The notes under the pieces: generated by a model
What the model saw: only the letters and a program-made list of their open reading frames with translations
What the model was told of the DNA's origin: nothing
Databases searched by the model: none
Shown here: one piece after another, positions 24,048-33,660 of the stretch
Layout of the letters: every line of letters starts with the position of its first letter
Position numbering within the stretch: position 1 is the first letter of the stretch
Origin: Heterobasidion occidentale
Taxonomy: Eukaryota; Basidiomycota; Agaricomycetes; Russulales; Bondarzewiaceae
Reading direction: 5' to 3'
Length of the DNA stretch: 64,000 bases
NCBI GenBank assembly: GCA_039111635.1
Contig: JBCAQO010000015.1
Location: 361,378-425,377, forward strand
Translations under genes and position numbers: made by a program

Positions 24048-25330
24048 CCCCCAGATGCCTCTAGCAAGTCCCCGATTAGACAGACACACCGGTGTCTGGA
24101 CAGATATGTCTGGATGCACCATATATGGAAATGATTAGATAATTGTCGTCAATAGGACGACTGCAAAAATCAATCTTCACTATGCAGGAATTGAACCAGA
24201 ACCTCTTGAATCATTCACCAGCTGTAAGCAATGTTAAGACCACAATTATCCACTCCACTATATCACCATGATATTCCTCAACAACATTTTGCTTATAACA
24301 AGCTTTTTGAGACTTGAAAGAATTTTGGGATGCCTGAACTCAGTGAGGTGACATCTATTTTCGCATTTTTAGCATCTATTCATGGAAGAATGATGGCATA
24401 TGATACATCATTTGAGAGCTATGATACAGGAAAGTATATCAATACCACTAGCAAGCTGATATTCAACAGATAGCACCAATGACAGTCTGGTACATTACTG
24501 GGAATTTTCTTCTCAGCTCTTGTATTGAAAAATTTTGAAGCAGCACTGACATTACAAACAATGCCTTCCAAAAATGTCCTCCTAGTCAGCTTATTGATAG
24601 AGCACCTTATCTGTCTAGATCTGGGCATACACAGACATCTAGCCAGATGTCCCTAGATGACCTAAGCATCTGGGAGTATCTGGGGCTCTGGGACTGGCTG
24701 GGACTGGTTACAGGTTTGCTGATGTGATTTTCACCGCGGTGGCGGCTGCAGAGATTCGGGTGAGAAATGCTTTCTTGGTGAGAGCGCGCCGTGCGCCTTT
24801 GATGGTGTGGATGAAGAGGTGCTCGCCTGGTTGGGGGTTGTTTAGGGCGAAGTGGGAGTCAAGTGCGGCTAGCGGGTCTGTGTCATCGTTCTGCTTCGCC
24901 CAGTAGATAGCTTCACCAGTAGGGGTGGTCTTGGTGCGCGGGATATAGATTTCGGTGACTTCGTCGCCGTTGCGATTGGCCTTGAGGGTGACACTGGAAC
25001 GCTGGACATGGAGCGTGGGGTCAAAGGTCCCTAGCTTGGGTATGGTGAGTTCCCCTGTACGTGCGGCACCATAAAAGAGGGAAGTAGCGCAAGCCCATGT
25101 GGCGACGTCTAAGGAATTGGCTAGGTCGAGCTGATTGCGTATGGTGAGGAGGATAGGTATGGTATATGGGTCACGAGGTTTGCGCTTGGAAGTGGCCGGG
25201 GCGATCGTCTTGGCAGCTCGAACCATGACTTCAATTTGCTCGTCAGAAAGCTTCCACGGTAGCCGGTGTAGGATATGCCAGGCGCGAACGCCGGCTACGT
25301 AGTTCTTTATCGTGCTGGCGGAGTACGATC

Positions 25331-25433
25331 CTGCGCAAAGGTATGAGCGGGCGGCGCTGCGCTGCATGCAGGGGGTAGGGGGGGGGGGGAAGGGAAGGGA
25401 AGAACGGGAGGAAGTGTGCACGGGAATGCTTAC
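25331..25433 (-). other. spliceosomal-type intron inside the element A recombinase gene
   Basis: On the minus strand it begins GTAAGC and ends TGCGCAG, 103 nt, with a very long C tract. Removing it joins FISALSG to SYSASTIKNY, exactly matching FISALAGSYSASTINNY, which is continuous in copy B. Confidence 0.78.
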
Positions 25434-25909
25434 CTGAAAGTGCGGAGATGAAGTACAGCACAATGTCAGTGAGAGCCGGGCTTCGCTCGTGCTCGGGTAC
25501 TCTCCTGACGTCGCAGATGACGTGAAATGTCAATAGGCCTGCAGCGTATGTGCTCAGGGTGGATGGCTGCCAACCCCGGCCCATGATCTCTCTGATTCTG
25601 GCTTCATCAGCTGGGGTCAAGGAGGAGGACGCAAGTAGCGGGGCATTGACGGGGCGCCACAGCGCCAATCGGTCGACAGCGTGGCAGTGCGGGCGGAGAG
25701 GGGAGCTGGCTGGGGTCAAGCCCAGTGGGTAGGGCTTAACGCGCTGTGCGGGGGCCTGTGTGGGTGCAGGAATGTCTGCATTGAAGCGCGCTGTGCGTGA
25801 GGAACTCGAGGCTTGGGGGTTGGGGCGTTTTGGGTACCCATAGGCCGGGTCTTTGGAAGGGGGTGGAGGGAGGAAAGACGATGGGTGCGAGGGTGTGTGT
25901 GTGTGGGTG

Positions 25910-28189
25910 TTACCGGGGTGGTGAGGGTAGTTGAGACGTGGGACACTGAGGGTCGACGTCGACCACGAAGGGTCGGGCGTCGTTTGGAATGTCAATGGGG
26001 GGGAGAAGGAGGCGGGCAGGGGGGTAAATGCCCCTAGATGGGCGGTCCGCAGGGTTGTGTTCGCTGGGGATATATCGGGGATGGACAAAGATCTCGTCGG
26101 GAGCGAGGAGGTGGTGTATGCGCCGGAAGATGAGATTGACCTGATGGTTGTGGCTCTTTCCGTTTCGCCAGGCTTCCACAACTCCTTGGTTGTCGCCGTA
26201 GACGCGGAGGTGTTGAGCGGTATGTGAGGAGGGGCGAAGGATAAGGAGGGTACAGACGAGAAGCTCAAAGCCGAGGGCTTCGGCCCACCCGATGTCGCGC
26301 CCGTCGTCTTTCCATCCTGACTTGAGGGTCCAGGCACGCCATCGATTGCCAACGATAATTGCGATGCCGACTCCTGAGCTCGCGTCGGAGAAGGCGCTGA
26401 CATCGAGGATGGGGTGCGGCCCTGGCACAGGTCGGGAGATGTCCGGGGCGGACAGTGTACATTGCCACCAGGCGATATCTTCTGGGGTGCGTCGTGGGGG
26501 GGTTCGGGGTTTGAAAGGGGTGTCGCCGAAGATTCCCAGCATGGCTTCGAGATTTGTGAGATAGGCCCTGCCCGCTGGGACCACGAGGGAGGCATGCTGT
26601 AGTTTCCCGTGAAGCTTCTGGACTTCAAGCAGAACGTGTGCGCGTGTGCGCTGCCACTGCGCGAGGGCGCGGAGATACTTGTCTTTTTTGGCGGGGGCCA
26701 AGGATACTCGCTTGGTTTCCAGGTTCCACGTGAAACCTGTGAAAGGGAAGGAGGAGTTGAAAGGAATGTCTTTTTCTGTTTGCCAAGGAATTCCCAGCTG
26801 GGTTGACACGGCATCGATATCGGCCAGGTTGCAGGTGTATTTTTGATCATCGACAGAGCGTGGGGTGCGGGCGGAGAGGTCCCGTATCGGGAATGCCATG
26901 TCTTCGTCGAACTCGGCGGGCTGGTCTGTCGGCAGATTGTTACCCTCGAACCAAATTCTGCCACCGGCGTGATGCCGTCCACCTTTCGCCGCAATTTGAC
27001 GGTGCCAGTCAACCCGCTTTCGATTGTAATCTCATAAGTGACTGCGCAGCAGTCGGAAAAAGACGTGGTCATCGACCCATTTGGAAATCGGTCCGATTCC
27101 GTTGTGTCGCATGATATCGACGCCACCGTCCTGCAGGTTTCCATACGTGCCTGGTGCAGAACCCGTGCCGAAGGCACCTTGCGTGTCGATGGCAAAGGAG
27201 TCGTTGTTTGAAATGCGGACGACCGTGCCTGGCCACTGTGACTGATGGAGTGGGACGGTCCGGTACGCTTCGGAGACATCACGGACGGCGGCTTGCGAGC
27301 CTGGGGGCAGGTTTGAGACAATAAACGAGAACATGGGGAAAGTTCCCCATGTGCATGGGAAGTTGTCAGAAAATATGTATGAATTGATCGATGCGTGGGA
27401 GGGAGAGGAAGTGTATGGGAAAGAGAAATTCTGGATAAGACGGAAGGTGGAGGGCTTATGGGGCTTGGGGATGAGGGCAAGGGGAGATGTTTGGAATGGG
27501 CCAAGAAGCTGTTCGATTTCTTGCTGCGTGAAGGGGCCGATGTAGCGGCCTGTGGCAAATTCATGATTAATAATCTTCTGAAAGTGGGATGACATGCGTG
27601 AAATGGAAGAACTATTAAGCGGAGCGTTCGTATGTAAAATAGGCGGGATTCCCAAGTGGAATCCATGCGACAAACCGGGGTATATGGTTGGGTATTTTTC
27701 AACAAGATTCGCTGCGCGAAGCGCTCGCAGCCAGTTTTCGGGGAGGTAGGGGGAAAGTGGCTTAGTTTTTCTCTGCGATAGGGCACGAAGACGCGCCGTG
27801 GTCGGTGAATCCGCACCCGGAGCACTCGTGCTTTTCGGAGTGGTTTCTGGATGAGCATCCCTTCGTTCGCTGCCAGTCGAGGCAAATTTCGAAACCCAAT
27901 GGGTTGAGGATCTGGCCACGGGCACTGCGCTTGCAGCGAGAGGGGGTTCCATTCCACAGGACGGGGGCGGTGCATTTGGAAACGACGTGCTCGCGCCGCC
28001 CGAGGCAGATAGCGCACACGATCGGGCCGGTTGCATGTGCGCTTCTGGGAAAAGACGCAGGTGTGGTGCCGAACCGGCGATCATGTCGCGTGTTCGCAGG
28101 TTTGGGGGGAAGTGAGTGGGTAGGGCGGTGCGGGGATGCGGAACGCTTGCGACGCGTGTTGCGCGCAGGGGGGGAGGGTGACTGCTCAC
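25910..28189 (-). CDS. element A reverse transcriptase and RNase H
   Basis: RT part: PENWLRALRAANLVEKYP, HGFHLGIPPILHTNAPLN, GPFQTSPLALIPKPHKPS, RLIQNFSFPY, VRDVSEAYRTVPLH (first catalytic Asp) and SKWVDDHVFFRL (the YxDD-equivalent). RNase H part, in the frame 26899-25910: LDVSAFSDASSGVGIAIIV (Asp), AEALGFELLV (Glu), RVYGDNQGVVEAW (Asp), PSEHNPADRPSRG (His/Asp). The RT and RNase H frames differ, so the copy has a frame change near 26900-27030. The RT frame overlaps the end of gag in +1. Confidence 0.85.
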
Positions 28190-29967
28190 GACGGGATGAG
28201 CTACCGAACCTTTGGTTCTGGTACTCGCGGTAGGGGGAAGGTCTGCACGGGGCGGTCACGTATCGTACGCAGTGAGCGGGCGCGTTTGCGGAGAATGCAT
28301 TGGTGAACGCGGCGATGCACATGGTGGGGCGCGGGGGGGGGGGGCGTGGGGCGCGTATGCCGTGGGGGCGGGGTGGGGGCGGGGTGGCAAAGTTGGGGGG
28401 GGGGGGACGTGGAGGGGGGGGGGGGTCAGTGAGGTGCCTAATGGGGGGGGGAAGGGACAGGAAACGAACCGGCTCATGTTTGTCATCTGAAGCTCTAGAA
28501 TGTAGCTGTTAAGAACTGCTCGTTCAGTAACCCAAGAGTAACAGGTTCTTCCCTAGGTCGCACAAATGGACTGAGTGGTAGACGGAGTCTCGACCGTATC
28601 AGACGTTGATACAGGAGGGAATAATGATTGGCTCTAAGTTACACAGTATGAAGACTTGTGTAAGAACGAAGAGGTTCGTATTCGTAGATACGAATGAACG
28701 AAGAGAATAGACTGAAGATCCTCAGCCTATTCTATGGGCCTTATATACTGTATGGGGTATAGGGTAAGAGTCCGTGTGCTTCTCCAGGTTTCCATCCTAG
28801 GAGAGCTGTGGCCACCGTCTTCCTCATCGGCGCCTACTCTTGTACTTCTCCAGTCGCACTGATCCATCATGGTGCGACGAGGTGCTTACCATAAGCCCTA
28901 AACCCATGGCATGTGAATACGCCTCTTCATTACTGTGTGAACTCTGTGAGCCTCGTGTCCCTCCAATATAGCCTTTACCGACGTCTTGAAGAACCATCGG
29001 TCTTGTCGGCTCCTAAGGACATGCCAAATACCTTGATGTACGCTCCGTAGTGGAGCCGCCTAGCATGTGATGCTTGATCCATCGGTTAGACTGGCCGCGA
29101 AGGGCCCCGATCGGTCAAGTCATAACAGTAGCCCGCTGCCATATGATCAAGGAGAGCGTCATTAATGTGACGGAGGTTGAACGCGGCGCCCGGAACTTTC
29201 AGTTGCTCGTGCCAGAGTCGCCTAGAGTTGGCTTGGTAACGAAGCAGAATGGCTTCGCCAAACTCGTGCCTCGAGCGGTAGGGATGCATGTCTAGCGCGT
29301 AAAAGAACTCCTGTATGGCTTGTTGGTGCTTGTGCGGCCAGTCGAGGCGCTCGATTTCCATGATATAGACGGTTTTGGCAGACGACATCTGCGACCAAGT
29401 AAGATCTTCGTCCGGTATGGCCTTTTTGGAGGGCTTATGGGAGGCGAGTGACTTGAGGGCTAGACTGTCTTCAGACTTCGTGAGGCCGAAAGCTTCCTCG
29501 CTGATGGAGCACAGGTAGTTGGTGGAGTCGAGACAGCCCTCTCTGGTGAAGTACCAGAGCTCGACATACTCGAAGAGCCGGAGTTTGTTGATGGCGTACG
29601 GGCTGGGTTGGAGGATCGGGAGGCTTGGGATGGAGATGTTTTCGTCGAAGTCTGGTGCTTTCGGCCTCTTCTTTTCGATCTCGAGGTGCTCTTCCTCTTC
29701 TCTCTGCTCTGCCTCGAGACGGAGTTGTTCTTCGTGCGCCAGCCGAGCGGCGGTGGCTTCGGCTGTGGCAGCCTCGTCTTCGGCAACCTGTTGGGCCCAG
29801 AGCCCTTTTTCAATAGTATTCCCAGCCTCCCATATGGTGGTGAGCTGTTGCGCCGCTACGGCGGGTTCTGCACCCGGGGCAGTTTGTTGGCGTAAGGCCG
29901 CGTAAGCGTTAAGGGTGTAGTCGGGGCACGTGGCATCGTTGGGATTGGCACGGAGTCGCGGTGGCAT
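27762..29967 (-). pseudogene. element A gag-like protein, split by a solo LTR
   Basis: N-terminal half 29967-29128 starts PPRLRANPNDATCPDYTLNA, has a long Glu/Ala/Gln coiled-coil-like stretch, then NKLRLFEYVELWYFTREGC and DWPHKHQQAIQEFFYALD. It ends at HMAAGY, where the LTR sits. The frame continues past the LTR with ILELQMTNMSRFVSCPF and a Pro-rich stretch. A different frame (28322-27762) carries the zinc-knuckle-like tail: CAICLGRREHVVSKC, then CLDWQRTKGCSS...KHECSGCGFTDHGASSC. The frame change falls in long G/C runs (about 28320-28450). Copy B has the same tail (CIDWQRPDGCHATTHAHKHE). Confidence 0.78.
28507..29127. mobile_element. solo LTR (621 bp) of an LTR retrotransposon, Copia-like ends
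   Basis: Begins TGTTAAGA, ends TCATAACA (inverted 5-bp TGTTA/TAACA) and is flanked by identical 5-bp target duplications GTAGC (28502-28506 and 29128-29132). Removal of the LTR plus one duplicate joins the gag frame HMAAGY to ILELQM. A TATA-like stretch (CTTATATACTG near 28740) lies inside. No internal coding region remains, so it is a recombined solo LTR. Confidence 0.85.
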
Positions 29968-30392
29968 CGTGCGAACAGTACGGGTTATGTAGCTATGCTA
30001 AGAGAGGATGTATGGTAAGAAAGCAAGAGTGGGGAGGAGTTGCAAGACGACGAGAATGGAATAGAGTAGCTCGGACTAGGCTGGGAGTAGCGGGGATGAG
30101 ATCTATAGACTCCGCCGCTCGCATAGGAAATGACAGGATCAATGCGAAGCCATTGATTCCTGTAAAACTGTGAGACGTGGCAAAGACATGGATTGGTAGA
30201 CCAAACAAACAATTCAAAGTAGATACATGCGAGTGACAAATGAGAGTGCAATAAGGAGGGAGAAGCCCGCAGGGGTTCCGACACCTAACTAAAGAGGAAG
30301 GCAGGCAAGCAGCGATACCCGGCTACGTAGGAGAGCAACGACGCATTAGGGGCTTGGCTGAATTCCCGAAGACTAGGAGTGGCGAACTGACC
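29968..30392. other. junction between element B 3' end and element A 5' end
   Basis: 425 bp separate the gag start of A from the recombinase stop of B. It contains B's downstream hairpin (30262-30278) and presumably A's 5' leader. I could not delimit terminal repeats by eye. Confidence 0.5.
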
Positions 30393-31715
30393 TTACGAAG
30401 AAGAATCTGATGGCATTGTATAACGTACAAAGTTGCGATGCACGGAAGGGTGGGCCTCGATGTGAAGGGTCATGACTTCTGCGTGATGGCGGAGGTAAAG
30501 TTGGAAGGCGTCACTGGCCCACCGTCCTTTTACGCGAACGGTATCGAAAGGAATACCTCGAAGGAGATATTCGAGAGTTCCGCCTATGCGAAAACCATGA
30601 CCCTGGAGGGGAGGCCGGCCGGCGCGTGCAGCGGCGGCCCCTATGCACCTGAGAAATGCAACGTGAGTGAGGGCCCGGCGTTTGTTCTTGACAGTGTGCG
30701 TGAAAAGATGTTCATCGTCTGCTGGAGAGTTGAGGGAAAGGTGGTGACGGAGCGCCGCATCTGGGTCCGTCAGATTCGGTTCGGGGGACCAGTAGATCTC
30801 TTGGCCGTTGTCAGAGGTCTTCGTTTGTGGTACAAAGATGGCGGTGCAAGGCAGGCCGTCGCGAACGACAGATCGAACATTGGCCCGGCAGACATGGGTG
30901 GTGGGGTCGAAGGCAGAGAGCTTGTCGACTGTGAGTTCCCCAACTCGAGCAACACCGTAGAAAAGAGAAGTAGCGCATGCCCAGGCCGCAGCGTGAAGTG
31001 AGTTGTCGAGCGTCAGGTGTTGGCGTACATCGAGGAGGTACTCGACTGTATATGGCGCGCGCTTCGCTTTTGTCGATGAGGGAGGTGCGAGGTCAGCGGC
31101 GCCACGCAGAGTGATTGAAATAAGGGCTGTGTCGTGGGTCCATGGAAGGCCATGGATCAAATGCCAGGCACGGATGCCTGCGTAGTAGTTGTTAATTGTG
31201 CTGGCCGAGTAGGAGCCCGCGAGGGCAGATATGAAAGATTGAATTAGGGGGGTGGATACGGGAGCGCGATGGAGCTCAGGAACACACTTGACGTCGCACA
31301 CGACATGGTATATCAGGAGCCCAGACCCGTACATCTCAAGAGTTGAGGACTTCCACCCGTGCAGCATGACACGTTCGGTACGGGCATGGTCAAACGCGCG
31401 AGGATCAGAAGTACGAGCAAATGGAGGGAGCCATCTAATTAAGCGGTCCTGGGCGTGACAATGAGGGCAAAGTATGGAGGGGGTGAGCTGTAGCCCTGCA
31501 GGATATGGACGCGGTGGGTGGGTATTAGGAGGCGGTAGCGGAAGTGGAGCGTCGAAACGCTGCCATGGAAGGGGGGGAATGGGTGTTGCTGCGTTTGAGG
31601 GGCCCGAGGAGGGACCGATGGGTGTGAGTGCCTCACGCGTTGAGGTAGCCGCCGCAGGCGTGTAGACAGAGCGAGCGAGGGTCGCTTGCGAAGGTCTAAC
31701 GCGAGAGGGAACCAA
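30393..31715 (-). CDS. element B tyrosine recombinase, intact 440-aa frame
   Basis: Continuous frame. Core-binding part: CPHCHAQDRLIRWLPPF, GWKSSTLEMYGSGLLIYHVV, FISALAGSYSASTINNYYAG, RAWHLIHGLPW. Catalytic part: Arg in ATSLFYGVARVGELTVDKL, then GHGFRIGGTLEYLLRGIPFD (His-x-x-Arg), VKGRWASDAFQLYLRHHAEV with the Tyr nucleophile. The frame opens at a TTG codon and overlaps the RNase H frame by 277 bp, so the true start or expression mode is unclear. The Pro-rich N-terminus resembles copy A. Confidence 0.88.
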   Translation of the reverse strand: MVPSRVRPSQATLARSVYTPAAATSTREALTPIGPSSGPSNAATPIPPLPWQRFDAPLPLPPPNTHPPRPYPAGLQLTPSILCPHCHAQDRLIRWLPPFARTSDPRAFDHARTERVMLHGWKSSTLEMYGSGLLIYHVVCDVKCVPELHRAPVSTPLIQSFISALAGSYSASTINNYYAGIRAWHLIHGLPWTHDTALISITLRGAADLAPPSSTKAKRAPYTVEYLLDVRQHLTLDNSLHAAAWACATSLFYGVARVGELTVDKLSAFDPTTHVCRANVRSVVRDGLPCTAIFVPQTKTSDNGQEIYWSPEPNLTDPDAALRHHLSLNSPADDEHLFTHTVKNKRRALTHVAFLRCIGAAAARAGRPPLQGHGFRIGGTLEYLLRGIPFDTVRVKGRWASDAFQLYLRHHAEVMTLHIEAHPSVHRNFVRYTMPSDSSS

Positions 31716-33660
31716 GTGGGGCGGGGCGGTTTGACGGGTGCAAGGAAGGAATGTAGGTTGTCGGGGAGGGGGACGGGAGGGAGGAGTTGGTCCCAGGAGG
31801 CGTAGATGCCTCTGGAAGGTGCATCCGCCGGATTGCGCGCACTAGGGACGTAGCAGGTGTGGGCGACCGCCCCTCGTTCCTTGAGGAGGGTGTGTATTCG
31901 TCGGAAGACGATGTTGACATGCCTGTTGCGGCTGCGGCCATTCCACCAGCCCTCGACAACACCCTTGTTGTCACCGTAGACGAGGAAATGATGGTCGTCG
32001 GGGGAGGAGGGGTGGAGGACAAGAAAGGTGCGAACGAGGAGTTCGAAACCCACCGCCTCGGCCCAGCCAATATCGCGTCCGTCCGCGTGCCATCCTGGGA
32101 GGAGCGTCCATGCCCGCCAGTGGGATCCAATGACGATTCCGATGCCGACGCCTGAGCTGGCGTCTGAAAAAGCGTCGAGATCCGCAATTGTATGAGGACC
32201 TGGGATGGGTCGGGGTTGGACATGGCAAGAGAGCTTGTCGAGCCACCAGGAGATCTCTTCCGGGGTGTGTCGAGGGGGGGTCCGAGGCTTGAAGGGCTCG
32301 TCGTGGAAAAGCGAGAGCATAGCCTCGAGGCCAGTGAGGTACGCGCGTCCTTCGGGTATTACCGAAGAAGCGTGAAGGAGTTTACCGTACAGCTTCTGGA
32401 CTTCTAATAGAGCGTGGACACGAGAGGTCTTCCATTCGGTGAGTGCCCGGTGATATTTCTCGCGTTTGGTATCTAAGATAGTCACAGTGCGCGATTTGAG
32501 GTTCCAGAGGTAACCAGTGAAAGGAAACTCATGACTGAAGTGTATGTCTTTCTCAGCTTGCCAGGGTATGCCCAGCTGAGCGGTGACGAAGTCAACGTCG
32601 GTAAGGTTGGAAGTGTAGCGGGCATCTTCCGGAGAGCGCGGAGATCGGGTAGAGAGATCCCGGACCGAAGAACACATGTCGTCCTCAAATTCTGCATGAG
32701 AGCCGTCAGGGAGGAGCGGACCATTATACCATATGCGGCCGCCCTGAACGCTGGCATCCACCGTTTGCAACAACATGACGGCGCCAGGCGGTTCGCTGAC
32801 GATTGTACGCCGTGAGGTGTTCCCGAAGCATGCGGAAGAAGACATGGTCATCGGCCCACTTGGAGATGGGGCCGAGACCCGACAGAACGCAGAATGTCGA
32901 CCCCAGCATCTTCGAGGTTGCCATATATGCCCGGGGTAGAGCCCGTGCCAAAGGCGGCATTGGTGTCAATCGCAAAGGAGTCGTTGCCAGATAGACGTAC
33001 GACGGTGCCGGGCCACTGGGATGGGTGCAGCGGAATGGTGCGGAATGCTTCTGCGACATCACGGACAGCTGCCTGCGTGCCTGGAGGGAGATGCCATGTT
33101 AGGAAAGAAAAGATGGCAAAGGTGCCCCACGTGCAAGGATAATTATCAGAAGAGATGTATGAATTGATGGATGCATGAGTGAGGCTCGTAGCGTATGGGA
33201 AGGAAAAGTTCTGAACAAGGCGGAAGGAAGAAGGTTTGTGAGGTTTCGGTATAAGGGAAAGGGGTGAAGTCTGAAAAGGACCAATAAGGGATTCTAGCGT
33301 AGCGCGTGTGAAAGGGCCGAGATATCGGTGCTTCGAAAATTCAGAGTCAATAATAGAGCAAAATTCGGAAGAGAGTGAAACAATGGAGGGACTATTTGGA
33401 GGAGCATTAGTGTATAGAATGGGAGGAATGCCTAGATGGAAACCGTGAAGGAGGCTCTGATAAAGATTAGGGTATTTGGATAGTAAGGAAGCAGAACGGA
33501 GAAGACGCAACCATGCCTGAGGATGATACGGAGTGAGAGGCCTAGAGGACCTGAGCCAGACGGCACGAGTGAGCGCCGTGGTCTCGACTGCCGCACCCCG
33601 AACATTCATGTTTGTGGGCATGGGTAGTGGCATGGCAGCCGTCTGGGCGCTGCCAATCAA
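31439..33660 (-). CDS. element B reverse transcriptase and RNase H (frame broken)
   Basis: RT: HPQAWLRLLRSASLLSKYP, HGFHLGIPPILYTNAPPN, GPFQTSPLSLIPKPHKPSS, LVQNFSFPYATS, VRDVAEAFRTIPLH, then, after one frame change near 32885, GLGPISKWADDHVFFRM. A second frame change near 32810 leads to the RNase H frame: DLDAFSDASSGVGIGIVIG, AEAVGFELLVRTF, LVYGDNKGVVEGWWNG, PSARNPADAPSRG. Order and motifs match copy A throughout. Confidence 0.85.

Larger units (their letters stand above)
22560..24724. mobile_element. 2165-bp TIR DNA element inserted in the element A recombinase
   Basis: Ends are inverted copies of CATCAGCAAAC (22560-22570 and 24714-24724) flanked by TG on both sides (22558-22559, 24725-24726). 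Excision with one TG restores the recombinase frame. A 2-bp target duplication fits CACTA/EnSpm-type elements, but the terminus is not CACTA, so the superfamily is open. Inside lies a second, longer inverted repeat pair, repeats of AAATATGCTAA on both strands, and a decayed coding segment. Confidence 0.72.
22328..25900 (-). pseudogene. element A tyrosine recombinase (YR), interrupted by an intron and a TIR insertion
   Basis: Site-specific recombinase that would insert the circular cDNA. Upstream part: PHCHAVDRLALW, GWQPSTLSTYAAGLL, VICDVRRVPEHERSPALTDI, FISALSG, then a 103-nt intron (25433-25331) and GSYSASTIKNYVAGVRAWH. The first catalytic Arg lies in ATSLFYGAARTGELTIPKL. The reading stops at 24725, where a 2165-bp insertion begins. 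The catalytic end resumes at 22559: PLQGHGFRIGGTLEYLLRG (His-x-x-Arg), then AKGRWASAAFLMYLRHHS (Tyr region). Removing the insertion and one TG duplicate gives VKIKPLQGHGFR in frame. The N-terminal limit is uncertain because the frame overlaps the RNase H reading. Confidence 0.85.
22182..29967 (-). mobile_element. DIRS-like tyrosine-recombinase retrotransposon, copy A (interrupted)
   Basis: Read 5'-3' on the minus strand: gag (from 29967), reverse transcriptase plus RNase H, then tyrosine recombinase (to 22328). There is no integrase or aspartic protease, which with the recombinase places it in the DIRS order. I see no DAM methylase. A hairpin (22182-22197, AAGCCC/GGGCTT) lies about 130 bp past the recombinase stop and is matched in copy B. 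The copy carries a solo LTR (28507-29127), a TIR element (22560-24724) and an intron (25331-25433). Exact termini are unknown, so the limits given are the coding/hairpin limits. Confidence 0.86.

Noticed and set aside
25243..28017. Single 924-aa open frame on the minus strand
   Set aside because: Most of it is a shadow of the RT/RNase H frames, which carry all catalytic motifs. Only its last part (about 25900-25434) is real recombinase sequence, so it is not a separate giant protein.
28256..28486. Independent Pro-rich small protein
   Set aside because: It is the continuation of the element A gag frame after removal of the solo LTR, running through homopolymer-rich DNA.
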